DNA of 64,000 bases from Methylacidimicrobium sp. B4. Lineage in GTDB: Bacteria; Verrucomicrobiota; Verrucomicrobiia; Methylacidiphilales; Methylacidiphilaceae. Below are positions 26,263 through 35,779 of this stretch, in pieces (within the stretch, counting starts at the first letter, position 1; every line of letters starts with the position of its first letter). The stretch covers positions 372,001-436,000 of the forward strand of contig NZ_CP066203.1 in assembly GCF_017310545.1 (NCBI RefSeq), read 5' to 3'. A program made the translations under genes and the position numbers. Below the pieces are notes generated by a model. That model was not told where the DNA came from, did no database searches, and saw only the letters and a program-made list of their open reading frames with translations.

Positions 26263-27263
26263 TGCCCGATCCCCAAAAGCCACGGGTCACGGTAGGAATC
26301 CCGGTCTTCAATGGCGCCCGGTTTGTCGCGCAGGCGATCGAGAGCGCTCTAGCCCAAAGCTGGCCACCGGAGGAAGTGATCGTCGTGGACGACGGCTCCA
26401 AGGATGAGACGCCGGAAGTCCTGGAGAGGTATCGCGGCCGGGTCACGATCCTGCGCCAAAGCAACCAGGGCGCCCCCGCGGCGAGAAACCGGATCCTCTT
26501 GGAGGCCCAAGGGGAGTGGATCCAGTACCTGGATGCCGACGACTACCTGGAGCCCGGGAAGATCGAGCGCCAGTGGTCCGAATGCCCCAATCGGGAGGCG
26601 GATGCGATCCTTTCTCCCCTGCTCGAGGAGCGGTGGGAGGGGGGGAGACCCTTGCCGGTCCGACAACCGCCGGACGAGGGGGATCCGGATCCCATCGTCC
26701 GCTGGTTTCAACGCAAGAACCCGCAAGTAGCCGCCGGGCTGTGGCGGAAAAAGTCGCTCCTCCGCATCGGAGGATGGAACCGCTCGATTCGCTGCGCCAC
26801 CGAGGACAACGATCTCTACCTCCGATCCCTGCAGGCGGATTTCCGCTTCGCTTGGACGCCGACAGCCGGGGCGGTCTATCGGGCCGACTGGTCGCTCGGG
26901 TCGTTCTGCCATCGGAACCATGCGGAGCTTTTCCAGACCGAGCTTACCCTCCTCGACCGGATGGCCGGATGGCTCCACGAGCGGGGGCAATGGACGGATG
27001 CACGCAGGGAAGCTGCGGCACGGGCCTACTTCCAGACGCTCCGGGAGATTGCGAAGGATGACCTGAGAGAGGCGACACGGCTCTACGAGGAGCGGAAAAA
27101 AAGCGGCCTTGTCTACCCTTGTGGTCCGAAGGCGTCGCCAACCTATCGCACGATCTTCGGCCTGCTCGGCTTCGAGGGAACCGAACGGATCTGCCGGGTG
27201 GCGGACCAGCTGCGGCCGCTGGAGCAGCGTTTTCGGAAGCGGAGGAGAGAGCATGCGATATGA
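26262..27263 (+). CDS. Family 2 glycosyltransferase
   Basis: 333 residues. The N-terminal GT-A domain reads VTVGIPVFNGARFVAQAIES, then VIVVDDGSKDETPEVL, NQGAPAARNRILLEA and YLDADDYLEPGKIE, where LDADD supplies the metal-binding aspartates. A later NRSIRCATEDNDLYLR matches the ED acceptor motif. The second half is helical. It is the third glycosyltransferase in an overlapping series starting at 24527. Its start codon shares a base with the upstream stop. Sugar donor and acceptor are unknown. Confidence 0.87.
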   Translation: MPDPQKPRVTVGIPVFNGARFVAQAIESALAQSWPPEEVIVVDDGSKDETPEVLERYRGRVTILRQSNQGAPAARNRILLEAQGEWIQYLDADDYLEPGKIERQWSECPNREADAILSPLLEERWEGGRPLPVRQPPDEGDPDPIVRWFQRKNPQVAAGLWRKKSLLRIGGWNRSIRCATEDNDLYLRSLQADFRFAWTPTAGAVYRADWSLGSFCHRNHAELFQTELTLLDRMAGWLHERGQWTDARREAAARAYFQTLREIAKDDLREATRLYEERKKSGLVYPCGPKASPTYRTIFGLLGFEGTERICRVADQLRPLEQRFRKRRREHAI

Positions 27264-27376
27264 GGAGGCTCCCCACCTCGAGCGCGCCCACCGCATTCGC
27301 GGCTTCGACGAACGGCTTGACGGTGCGCGTGATTTGGCACCTATCTATCCATTACTCTTTTTGAAAGGAGGGCCTC

Positions 27377-28156
27377 ATGCATCGTGCCGTTGATCCATCA
27401 CCGGTGTCCGGCGAGAGGGTTTATTTTTCCGATATCCGGGCCGGATTCGCGAAGCTCCTTGCCGATCGCTTCTGGTTTCCCAAGATTTTTCTCGGCGGCT
27501 TCCTCCTGATCAATCCGGTTCTCTTGTCGCTCGCCCCGAAGTGGGCGGGCGAGCTCGCCCAGCACAAAACGCTGCTCTTCTCCCTGCTCGCCGTCAACGT
27601 CTCCAGCTTCTGGTTCTCCTTGGGCTTTACCTACGAGGTTCTCCGCCGGGCACGCTTCGGCGGCCAGCAGCTACCCGGATGGAGCGTGCGCGTTCTTGGC
27701 CAATATGTGCGCGAAGGGGCGGTGAAGTTCGCCATCTCCCTCACGACGTTGCTCTTGCCGCTCTTGGCTTGGGTCGCCTTCTGCTACGGCCTCTTCATCC
27801 GGCTCCTCGGGCTTCCTTCAACCTTGCTCTCGCTCTTCGTCCCTCTCGGCAGCTGGCTCGTGGTTCCGTTCTGCGCCGTGGCCTGTTGCCGCTGGCTCGA
27901 TGGCGCCCCGGTAGCCGCTTGCGCGCTTGACTACCGGGAAAATCTACGGATTTTGTGGAGAAAGCGAGGGGACTTCCTCATCGCTTCTGCTTTCCTGGGC
28001 GGGCTCAACGCCATCCTCATCTCTTGCTTTTATACGCTCCCGTTCGCGCTCTTTTTCGGGCTCTGCCTGGTCGATACCTGGTTTGGTCCCATTTATGCTT
28101 CTGCGGTAGAAAACCAGCCCCGCTCGTTCGCCTCCACGGGCTCACGAACTCCCTAG
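27377..28156 (+). CDS. DUF4013-type polytopic membrane protein
   Basis: 259 residues with about six membrane helices (for example IFLGGFLLINPVLLSLAP, LLFSLLAVNVSSFWFSLGF, FAISLTTLLLPLLAWVAFCYGLF, LNAILISCFYTLPFALFF). A GGxQLPxW-type motif (GGQQLPGWSVRVLGQY) after the second helix is the signature of DUF4013 proteins, whose role is unknown. AGGAGG lies upstream. It belongs to the same + strand run as the glycosyltransferases and the PAP2 phosphatase, which suggests a transport or lipid-carrier role in envelope synthesis, but this is inference. Confidence 0.7.
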   Translation: MHRAVDPSPVSGERVYFSDIRAGFAKLLADRFWFPKIFLGGFLLINPVLLSLAPKWAGELAQHKTLLFSLLAVNVSSFWFSLGFTYEVLRRARFGGQQLPGWSVRVLGQYVREGAVKFAISLTTLLLPLLAWVAFCYGLFIRLLGLPSTLLSLFVPLGSWLVVPFCAVACCRWLDGAPVAACALDYRENLRILWRKRGDFLIASAFLGGLNAILISCFYTLPFALFFGLCLVDTWFGPIYASAVENQPRSFASTGSRTP

Positions 28157-28180
28157 GCTCCAGCCACTCGGCAACACTCC

Positions 28181-29386
28181 GTGATCTTCTTGGACTCGGC
28201 AGCGGCGAACCCGGTCCTTCCGGCGGTGCTGGAAGCGATGCTTCCCTTTTTCCGGGAGCCGGGCAATTCCGCTAGCCTCCACAGCGCCGGTGTGCGGGCG
28301 AGGGAAGCCTTGGAGCGGGCGCGGGAGGCGGTTGCAGCCTTCCTGGGGGCCGCTCCCACCGAGATCTTCTTCACCTCCGGTGGCACCGAATCGATCAATC
28401 TCGCCATCAAAGGGTTCTACGAAGCCAACCGCAAACGGGGCGGCCGCATCCTCTGCTCTCCTCTCGAATCGGCCGCGGTGTTGCGCTCGCTCGACTGGCT
28501 GCGCGGGCAGGGCGCGGAGATCGTATCGGTCCCGATCGACCGGGAAGGGCGCGTCGATCCCTCCGCCATCGCCGCGACGCTCAACCCCGAGACCATCCTG
28601 GTCTGCGTCCAGTGGGCCAATGGCGAAACGGGCACGATGCAACCGATCCGGGAAATCGGGGAGATCTGCGAGGGGGCGGGGGTGGCTCTCTTCTGCGACG
28701 CGACGGCAGCCACGGGCTGGACGCCGGTCGATTTCCACGACGTCCCGGTCGCTCTCTCCGCGGTACACTTCCGCGGGTGCGGAGGTCCCGTGGGGGTTGG
28801 TGCCCTCTACAAACGAGAGGGAGTCGCTCTCCAGGCGCAGATTCATGGGGGTCCGCAAGAGAAGGGAGTGCGCGCGGGAACAGAGAATCTTCCGGGAATC
28901 GTCGGGACGGGCAAGGCGGCGGAGCTGGCCACGGGGACTGTGGCTGCCACGGAGGTTCGCCTGCGCTCCCTTTCGGACAAGCTCTGGACGGCGCTCCGCA
29001 ACGAGGTTCCCGAGCTCCATTGGCACGGTCCTCCTCCCGGGGAGGGGCGTCTGCCCCATCATCTGGCTTGGAGTGCTGAAGGAATCGAAGGAGAGGCGCA
29101 GGTGCTCGCCTGCGATCTCCAGGGAGCGGCAATCGCCGCAGGTCCGAGCTGCATGAGCCAGTCGCTCCGGGGCAGCCCTGTTCTTCGGGCGATCGGCGTT
29201 CCAGCGCGGCTGATTTTCTCAGCCATCCAGGTCACGCTCCACCGGGGGATCACCGAAACGGATCTCGACTCGTTCCGCCGAATCTATTCCAAGGTTGTCG
29301 AAAGGTTGCGATCGCTCTCGCCCGCCTGGCAGATCGCGAAGGAGCGACTAGCTTCGTCCCCCTCTGCGGACGGGGGGGGCCGGTGA
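28181..29386 (+). CDS. Cysteine desulfurase homologue lacking the PLP lysine
   Basis: 401 residues with the fold-type I signature of NifS/IscS: FLDSAAANPVLPAVLEAM at the start, EIFFTSGGTESINLAIKG, WANGETGTMQPIREIGE, QAQIHGGPQEKGVRAGTEN and a Cys loop AAGPSCMSQSLRGSPVLRA. However, key cofactor residues are missing. The SxHK motif that carries the PLP lysine is replaced by SAVHFRGCGGPVGVGALY with no lysine. The His of TEHxAV is Ser (SPLESAAV), and the Gln of DAxQ is Ala (CDATAATG). It probably cannot bind PLP covalently and may be a regulatory or structural pseudoenzyme. It overlaps the PAP2 gene (GTGA). Confidence 0.8.
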   Translation: MIFLDSAAANPVLPAVLEAMLPFFREPGNSASLHSAGVRAREALERAREAVAAFLGAAPTEIFFTSGGTESINLAIKGFYEANRKRGGRILCSPLESAAVLRSLDWLRGQGAEIVSVPIDREGRVDPSAIAATLNPETILVCVQWANGETGTMQPIREIGEICEGAGVALFCDATAATGWTPVDFHDVPVALSAVHFRGCGGPVGVGALYKREGVALQAQIHGGPQEKGVRAGTENLPGIVGTGKAAELATGTVAATEVRLRSLSDKLWTALRNEVPELHWHGPPPGEGRLPHHLAWSAEGIEGEAQVLACDLQGAAIAAGPSCMSQSLRGSPVLRAIGVPARLIFSAIQVTLHRGITETDLDSFRRIYSKVVERLRSLSPAWQIAKERLASSPSADGGGR

Positions 29387-30156
29387 GCGATTCACGGAGC
29401 TCAGCGACAGATCAGCCGGACGGAGGGGTCGAGCCGGAGAAAAAGCGCTGGCTCCACCGGCTTGCGCTTTCCATAGGCCTTTTGGCCGCGGGACTCTTCC
29501 TCACGTTCCCGCTCGATTTTCGCACCTATCACACTCTGGAGCGGATCGACCGGCCCGTCTTTCAACACCTGGCACAGCAGTTGAGTCTCTGGGGAGACTA
29601 CTTTCCCGGAAGCATTCTCGTGTCGGTTCTCTTGTTTGCTGGAGGCTGGGTGGCCAGGAGCCGGCGGGCCCGCTTGGCCGCCCTGGCAAGTTTGCTGGCG
29701 GCCACCGCCTCCGGCCTGACCGTCGACGCCGGCCGCTTCTCCTTGGGCCGGCCTCGGCCCTACGCCACGGCAGCGGAGGCTCTGACGATCGGGTACCGGC
29801 CGGTGCCGAGGGTCTCCTTCGGAAGGATCCGTCCGGACAATGACCTTCTCGACGGGTTCTACGGCCCGGTCGGCATCCACATGTTTCAGGGATTTCCCTC
29901 GGGCCATGCCGCCTCGTCGATGGCGAGCGCCATCGCCATCGTCCCACTGGTTCCGGAACTCGGCCTTCCCTTGAGCCTTCTTTCCGCAGGAGTCTGCTGG
30001 TCGCGAATGGAGCTCCGGCAGCACTACCTCTCGGATGTCACCGTCGGGGCAACTTGGGGCGCATTGTGGGGGATTTATCTCGGTGGACTCTTCTCTCGAC
30101 GCATCACCCATCGGCCGAGACCGGCTCCCGCCTCGCCGCCCAAAAGGGAGATTTGA
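29383..30156 (+). CDS. PAP2-family membrane phosphatase
   Basis: 257 residues from a GTG start overlapping the upstream stop. Membrane helices include LALSIGLLAAGLFLTF and ILVSVLLFAGGWVA, with others around residues 95-110 and 185-235. All three catalytic signatures are present: RFSLGRPRP (motif 1, here beginning with Arg rather than Lys), FPSGHAAS (motif 2) and SRMELRQHYLSDV (motif 3 with the nucleophile-polarising His and Asp). Such enzymes dephosphorylate lipid phosphates, for example undecaprenyl pyrophosphate or phosphatidic acid. As the last gene of a glycan cluster, recycling of a lipid carrier is a reasonable inference. A strong terminator follows. Confidence 0.85.
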   Translation: MSDSRSSATDQPDGGVEPEKKRWLHRLALSIGLLAAGLFLTFPLDFRTYHTLERIDRPVFQHLAQQLSLWGDYFPGSILVSVLLFAGGWVARSRRARLAALASLLAATASGLTVDAGRFSLGRPRPYATAAEALTIGYRPVPRVSFGRIRPDNDLLDGFYGPVGIHMFQGFPSGHAASSMASAIAIVPLVPELGLPLSLLSAGVCWSRMELRQHYLSDVTVGATWGALWGIYLGGLFSRRITHRPRPAPASPPKREI

Positions 30157-30231
30157 ACGAAAGCGGAAGAGGCTGCGTCGAACTTATCAGAAACCTCGAA
30201 AGAATCGTTTTCCTCCTCTAACGATTCCCCG

Positions 30232-30267
30232 AAGAGCGGCACGGTCGCCCGTGCCGCTCTTCTTTTG
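30232..30267 (+). terminator. Intrinsic terminator after the envelope cluster
   Basis: A perfect 13-base-pair stem (AAGAGCGGCACGG / CCGTGCCGCTCTT) with a 4-base loop is followed by CTTTTG. It ends the + strand cluster. The same hairpin lies 3' of glnA on the other strand but has no T run in that direction. Confidence 0.85.
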
Positions 30268-30335
30268 CCTTGGCAGAAAGAAGGCCACGCCTCTCGACGC
30301 AGCCTTCCTTGCTCCTGCGATCCAAGGCGGATAGG

Positions 30336-31769
30336 TCAGATGTCGTAATACATCTGGTATTCGATCGGGTGCGGACGGAGTCGCAACGTGTCGTAATCCT
30401 TCTTCCGCAACTCGAGGATCGTCTCGATCACATCCTTGGTGAAGACGTCGCCCTTGAGGAGGAACTCGTGATCTTTCTCCAGCGCCTCGACGGCTCCCCG
30501 CAGCGAGTCGGGGACGGTCGGAACCTTCTTGAGCTCCTCGGGCGGAAGCTCGTAGATGTTCTTCTCGAGCGGCTCGCCCGGGTCGATTCGATTCTGGATC
30601 CCGTCCAAGCCCGCCATCATCATCGCCGCACACGCCAAATAGATGTTCGCCGCTGGATCCGGGGTGCGGAACTCGATGCGCTTGGCCTTCGGACTCGGAG
30701 AGTAGATGGGAATGCGAACCGAAGCACTCCGGTTCCGAGCCGAGTAGGCGAGGTTGACCGGAGCCTCGAACCCGGGGACGAGGCGCTTGTAGCTGTTCGT
30801 CGTCGGATTGGTGATGGCCGTCAACGCGGGTGCATGCCTGAGGATTCCGCCGATGTAGTGGAGGGCGAGCTCACTCAATCCCGCATAGCGATTGCCCGCG
30901 AAGAGCGGCTTCCCGTCCTTCCAGAGAGACTGATGGGTATGCATCCCCGAGCCGTTATCGCCGAAGAGCGGCTTCGGCATGAACGTCACGGTCTTGCCGA
31001 ATCGGCGGGCGACGTTCTTGATGACATACTTGTACGTCATCATGTCATCCCCGGTCCGGAGCAGGGTGTTGAAGCGGATGTCGATCTCGGCCTGTCCCGC
31101 CGTGGCGACCTCGTGATGCTGCCTTTCGACGGGGACCCCCAGGCTTTCCAGCCCCAAGACCATCTGATCCCGCACGTCCTGGAGCGTATCGGCCGGGGGC
31201 ACGGGAAAATACCCTTCCTTGTGACGAATCTTATGCCCGAGATTCGGCTCCTCATCGCGGCCCGTATTCCAGATGCCCTCGACCGAGTCGACCTCGTAGA
31301 ACGATCCGTTCGGCTGATTCTCATAGCGGACGTCATCGAAGATGAAGAACTCGGCTTCCGGACCAAAGTAGGCGGTGTCCGCGATCCCGGTGCTCTTCAA
31401 ATAGGCCTCCGCACGGATCGCAATGCTCCGCGGGTCCCGGACGTAGGTCTGCCGGGTGATCGGATCCGAAATCGCGCAGATGAAGCTCAAGGTCGGCTCG
31501 GCGATGAACGGATCGATGAACGCCGTGTAGGGATCGGGCATGACCAGCATGTCCGATTCCTGGATGCCTCGCCATCCCCGGATCGAGGAACCGTCGAAGC
31601 CGAGCCCCTCGACGAAGGCTTCGGCAGGCACCTCGTTGATCCCCATCGTGAAGTGTTGCCAAGTTCCGAGAAGATCGGAGAACTTCAAATCCACCAGGCG
31701 CACATTGTGTTCACGCCCGAATGCCAGCGCCTCTTCTCCCGAACCGCATCGTTTGTACTTTTCCGCCAT
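30336..31769 (-). CDS. glnA: Glutamine synthetase type I
   Basis: 477 residues from ATG 31769 with GGGAG upstream. It condenses ammonia and glutamate to glutamine using ATP as a dodecamer in the cytoplasm. Visible signatures include [11 protein letters not shown] near the N-terminus, [12 protein letters not shown] for metal binding, [36 protein letters not shown] and [21 protein letters not shown]. The adenylylation loop [10 protein letters not shown] retains the tyrosine equivalent to E. coli Tyr397. The adenylyltransferase gene glnE is also in this window (47542-50139), so covalent control is likely. It lies downstream of glnB in the same direction. Confidence 0.97.
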   Translation of the reverse strand: MAEKYKRCGSGEEALAFGREHNVRLVDLKFSDLLGTWQHFTMGINEVPAEAFVEGLGFDGSSIRGWRGIQESDMLVMPDPYTAFIDPFIAEPTLSFICAISDPITRQTYVRDPRSIAIRAEAYLKSTGIADTAYFGPEAEFFIFDDVRYENQPNGSFYEVDSVEGIWNTGRDEEPNLGHKIRHKEGYFPVPPADTLQDVRDQMVLGLESLGVPVERQHHEVATAGQAEIDIRFNTLLRTGDDMMTYKYVIKNVARRFGKTVTFMPKPLFGDNGSGMHTHQSLWKDGKPLFAGNRYAGLSELALHYIGGILRHAPALTAITNPTTNSYKRLVPGFEAPVNLAYSARNRSASVRIPIYSPSPKAKRIEFRTPDPAANIYLACAAMMMAGLDGIQNRIDPGEPLEKNIYELPPEELKKVPTVPDSLRGAVEALEKDHEFLLKGDVFTKDVIETILELRKKDYDTLRLRPHPIEYQMYYDI

Positions 31770-32092
31770 ATACGACTCCCTGTTCCTCCTGTGATTGAAT
31801 CCCACCCCTTTTTGGGAGGTCCTGAACGGTATCCGGCGATAGCGCCGGCCCTTCCGTCCGATTTTTTTGCGCTCGGATCATCCGGATCGAACTCGGATCC
31901 GTTGCCCTAGCGCAAAATAGACGCAAAATGGTTCTGGCCCATCCTGAATGCCCGTCCTGCAGGTGCAGCCCATGGGTTCTTCTTCTTCCACCGACTTAGA
32001 GGGAAGGAAGAAAAGCCGACGACCATGCGGCCGCGGCGGTGCCACGACGGGGTGTCGTCTTCCGCCATGGCGAAAGAGCAGGGGGCCAAGCC

Positions 32093-32849
<757 letters not shown>

Positions 32850-33200
32850 TCAGTTCGACCCGCCGTGCTTCCAACCCAAGGGTTCGCCGCCCAGCAGGTG
32901 GAGGTGCAGATGCGGGACGCTTTCGCCCGCATCTTTCCCGTTGTTGATGATCATCCGGAAGCCGGTGTCCGCGATCCCGAGCTGCGCGGCAACCTTCGTT
33001 GCGACGAGGAGCAGATATCCCAGGAGGTCTTGGTCTCCCGACTCGGCTTCGGAAAGACGTGGGATCGGCTTTTTGGGAATCAGCAGCGCGTGAACTCGGG
33101 CGACCGGATGGATGTCGTGAATCGCAATGCAGCGCTCGTCCTCGTAGACGACTTGCGCCGGAAGCTCTCGATCGATGATTCGGCTGAACAGGCTTTTCAT
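32850..33200 (-). CDS. HIT-family nucleotide hydrolase (HinT-like)
   Basis: 116 residues. It starts SLFSRIIDRELPAQVVYEDE, carries HDIHPVARVHALLIPKKP in the middle and ends in the histidine triad PHLHLHLLGG. HinT-type enzymes cleave AMP from phosphoramidates such as adenosine 5'-phosphoramidate and act as small cytoplasmic dimers. The length is normal for the family and all triad histidines are present. It lies 22 bases downstream of nrdR in the same direction, so both are probably one transcript. Confidence 0.9.
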   Translation of the reverse strand: MKSLFSRIIDRELPAQVVYEDERCIAIHDIHPVARVHALLIPKKPIPRLSEAESGDQDLLGYLLLVATKVAAQLGIADTGFRMIINNGKDAGESVPHLHLHLLGGEPLGWKHGGSN

Positions 33201-33222
33201 AGAGAGTTCAGAATAGATGGGC

Positions 33223-33705
33223 TTACAGGAGGGGCAGCGTCTCCGATTTCGGAGGAGTTCGGTTCAACTTTTTTACTGCGTGGACGAAGTCGCTCGCGTC
33301 TCGAAACTTTCGGTAGACGGAAGCGAAGCGGACGTAGGCGACTTCATCGAGCGTTCGCAGGCGCTCGATGATCCCTTCTCCAATGGCGCTCGAAGGGATC
33401 TCTTGGCCATGGGCCTGCACAAGCTCGGCGATCACGCGGTCGACGAGATCCTCGATCGTCTTGAGGCTGATCGGTCGCTTTTCGCACGCTTTCTCTATGC
33501 CCAGGATCGTCTTCTGGCGATCGAAGAGCTCGAAGCTGCCATCGCGCTTTTGGACTCGAAGGGCAACTCGCTCAATCTCCTCGTAGGTGGTGAAACGAGC
33601 CCCGCACTTGACGCATTCCCGACGTCGGCGGACAACCGTCCCATTCTGCAGCGGCCGTGAATCAATCACTCGATCCCGCAGTTCCCCGCATTTTGGGCAT
33701 TTCAT
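33223..33705 (-). CDS. nrdR: Transcriptional repressor NrdR
   Basis: 160 residues from ATG 33705. The N-terminal zinc ribbon has CPKC and CVKC pairs around RVIDSRPLQNGTVVRRRRE, followed by FTTYEEIE. The ATP-cone domain runs from about residue 48 (VQKRDGSFELFDRQK) to the end. NrdR senses dATP/ATP and represses ribonucleotide reductase genes by binding paired NrdR boxes. No ribonucleotide reductase gene lies in this window. The frame is open further upstream, but the MKCPKC start is universal in the family. Confidence 0.95.
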   Translation of the reverse strand: MKCPKCGELRDRVIDSRPLQNGTVVRRRRECVKCGARFTTYEEIERVALRVQKRDGSFELFDRQKTILGIEKACEKRPISLKTIEDLVDRVIAELVQAHGQEIPSSAIGEGIIERLRTLDEVAYVRFASVYRKFRDASDFVHAVKKLNRTPPKSETLPLL

Positions 33706-33757
33706 CGTGACTCGACTGCGACCCCAGGCCTCTGCATCCTTCCGGAAAAGAATAGCC

Positions 33758-33994
33758 CTACTCCTCGCAAAGGTATAGTCGACACCGCTCACAAATTGCG
33801 CACGCATGGCTCGGCTGGAGAGAGGCACCCTCGGGAAGAGTCATCTCACCGGCCTGCCCCCCCTGCTCCAAGGAACCAGGGGGAAGACGATGGCAGAGGT
33901 CATCCCGGAACGCCTTCCCCCTCTCCTTTTCCGCCGGCGCACTTTTTCGCCTTTTTAGTGGAAAAGCGCGCTTTCGTGGGCTTACTTGGGCCAT
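33758..33994 (-). CDS. Candidate small Cys-containing protein
   Basis: A 78-codon frame upstream of nrdR whose ATG lies opposite the yceD start. It has a very basic N-terminus (PRKRAFPLKRRKSAP) and ends in CAICERCRLYLCEE, a cysteine arrangement that could bind metal. There is no ribosome-binding site before the ATG, and high GC content produces many such frames, so it may not be a gene. Confidence 0.25.
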   Translation of the reverse strand: MAQVSPRKRAFPLKRRKSAPAEKERGKAFRDDLCHRLPPGSLEQGGQAGEMTLPEGASLQPSHACAICERCRLYLCEE

Positions 33995-34454
33995 GAAAAT
34001 CAAGACGGCCAGTCTTTCGGCGGAACCGCTTCGCGTGCAAGCGCTCCTGCAACCGGCGATTCTCGGGTTGGATGAGCCGGCCGCTCGGGGAAAAGATCCG
34101 ATCTCGATCGACCTCTCCCTCTTTCTGATCGACGATCTGGTCCTCGGCAGAGGGCGGGTTGAGACCACCGTCGAGTTGCAATGTGGCCGATGCTGCCGCT
34201 GGATGCCCTGGCCGATTCGCCTGCCGGATTTTCAAGTTCGCCTCCGGCCCCCTTTGCCCTTGTGGATCGACTTGACACCCTTTGTCCGAGAGGACATCCT
34301 GTTGGCCCTTCCGATGGTAGCCGTGTGCGACGAGCGGGCGGCGGGAGGCTGTTCCCCCGAAGGGATTCGAACACTGAACGAAACCGAAGTACAACAGTCG
34401 ATTCACGGAACGGATATTTGGGGAATCCTGGAACGGTTCCAGAGGAATCGCTGA
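33993..34454 (+). CDS. YceD/DUF177-family protein
   Basis: 153 residues. The central RVETTVELQCGRCCRWMPWPI with its CxxC is the hallmark of DUF177 (YceD) proteins, and the DLTPFVREDILLALPM segment fits the conserved acidic C-terminal half. The family is nearly always found immediately before rpmF, as here. It has been linked to 23S rRNA accumulation in plants and E. coli, though its mechanism is not settled. The usual second cysteine region is only partly kept (VCDERAAGGCSPEG). It begins the yceD-rpmF-plsX-fabH operon. Confidence 0.8.
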   Translation: MKIKTASLSAEPLRVQALLQPAILGLDEPAARGKDPISIDLSLFLIDDLVLGRGRVETTVELQCGRCCRWMPWPIRLPDFQVRLRPPLPLWIDLTPFVREDILLALPMVAVCDERAAGGCSPEGIRTLNETEVQQSIHGTDIWGILERFQRNR

Positions 34455-34539
34455 TCCCGCTTTCTGAACGACGCCGGAACAAGGGCGGAAAAATCAATGG
34501 ATTGCGGATTTCCCGCAGAGCACTAAAAAAGGAGATATC

Positions 34540-34725
34540 ATGGGAGTTCCCAAGCGCAAGACGTCAAAGGCCCGCCTTCGTTCTCGAAAAGCGGCGAACC
34601 GCTGGAAGCCTCCGGGTCTTTTCAAAGACCCGAAGACCGGTAACCTCCACCTCCCCCATTGCGTCGATCCCGCAACTGGCAGCTATCGCGATCGCCAAGT
34701 CCTGACCCAGACGACCGAGGAATGA
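34540..34725 (+). CDS. rpmF: 50S ribosomal protein L32
   Basis: 61 residues, start ATG 34540 with AAGGAG upstream. The opening GVPKRKTSKARLRSRKAANRW is diagnostic for L32. The zinc-binding cysteine pairs found in some bacteria are absent; only one cysteine (LPHCVDP) is present, so this is the zinc-independent form. It sits between yceD and plsX, the classical arrangement that links ribosome and phospholipid synthesis. The plsX start is 17 bases after its stop. Confidence 0.95.
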   Translation: MGVPKRKTSKARLRSRKAANRWKPPGLFKDPKTGNLHLPHCVDPATGSYRDRQVLTQTTEE

Positions 34726-34741
34726 GAGACAGCTAGAGCGG

Positions 34742-35779
34742 ATGAAGATCGCTTTAGATGTGATGGGTGGCGATTTTGCGCCGCAAAACCCTCTCTTGGG
34801 GGCCGTGGAAGCCCTTCAAGCCTATCCCGACGCTTTCCTCTTCCTCGTCGGAGATCAAGATCAGGTCGCCAAGGAATTCTGGCGGCACGGAGGCCGTCCT
34901 TTCTCCAAGCGTGTCGAGTTCGTCCATGCCACGCAAGTCGTCGCAATGGACGCGCAGGCCATCGAGAGCGTCAGGCAGAAGCGAGACTCCTCGATCAGTC
35001 GCTGCGTCCGGCTGGTGAAGGAAGGCAAAGCCGATGCCATGGTTTCCGCCGGGCATACGGGAGCGGTGGTCGCAGCGGCCACGATCCTATTGCGAACGCT
35101 TCCCGGGATCCCGCGAGCCGGCATTGCCACGGTGATCCCGACCGAGCAGAAGCCGTTTGTGCTCATTGACTCCGGGGCCAACATCGATTCTGATCCCACG
35201 CACCTTCTCGGCTACGCGATCATGGGCAGCATCTATTCGCGCGAGGTGCTTCATGTCGCCAATCCGCGAGTTGGCCTCTTGAGCATCGGGACCGAAGACC
35301 TCAAAGGAAACGAACTGACCAAGCAAGCCTTCAAGCTGCTGACACAGGCGGGCATCGACTTCAGTGGCAATGTGGAGGGTCATGACCTATTCGAAAACCC
35401 CGTGGATGTGGTCGTCTGCGACGGATTCGTCGGCAATGTGGTTCTGAAAACGGCCGAGAGCATCGCGAAGGCCGTCATGCACTGGTTGCGTTCCGAGCTC
35501 GGCCGGAATCCCCTTCGAATGCTCGGCGCCTATCTTGCTCGGGGAGCTTTCTTGTCGGTGAAGCGGAAATCGAGCTACGAGGAATATGGAGGAGCCCTGC
35601 TCCTTGGGATCAACGGGACATGCATCATCGCCCATGGAGCTTCGACTCCGAAAGCCATTCGCAATGCGATTCGCATCGCGCGGGAAGCCGTGACGCAGAA
35701 CGTGAACAACCGGATCGTCCAGGAGATGAAACGTCATTGTGAGGCGGAATCCGAAAATGCAACGGCTTCGAGAGCCTAA
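34742..35779 (+). CDS. plsX: Phosphate acyltransferase PlsX
   Basis: 345 residues. The N-terminus IALDVMGGDFAPQNPLLGAV is the PlsX signature, with DAMVSAGHTGAVVAAATILL, LLSIGTEDLKGNELTKQAFKL and VVVCDGFVGNVVLKTAES further on. PlsX converts acyl-ACP and phosphate to acyl-phosphate, the donor for PlsY in the first step of phospholipid synthesis, at the inner face of the membrane. It is the normal length and overlaps the downstream fabH by 23 bases. Confidence 0.97.
   Translation: MKIALDVMGGDFAPQNPLLGAVEALQAYPDAFLFLVGDQDQVAKEFWRHGGRPFSKRVEFVHATQVVAMDAQAIESVRQKRDSSISRCVRLVKEGKADAMVSAGHTGAVVAAATILLRTLPGIPRAGIATVIPTEQKPFVLIDSGANIDSDPTHLLGYAIMGSIYSREVLHVANPRVGLLSIGTEDLKGNELTKQAFKLLTQAGIDFSGNVEGHDLFENPVDVVVCDGFVGNVVLKTAESIAKAVMHWLRSELGRNPLRMLGAYLARGAFLSVKRKSSYEEYGGALLLGINGTCIIAHGASTPKAIRNAIRIAREAVTQNVNNRIVQEMKRHCEAESENATASRA

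Noticed and set aside
33740-33780. CCGGAAGGATGCAGAGGCC resembling the SRP RNA core loop
   Set aside because: The opposite strand of the SRP internal loop (AGGTCC side) is missing and no long hairpin encloses it.
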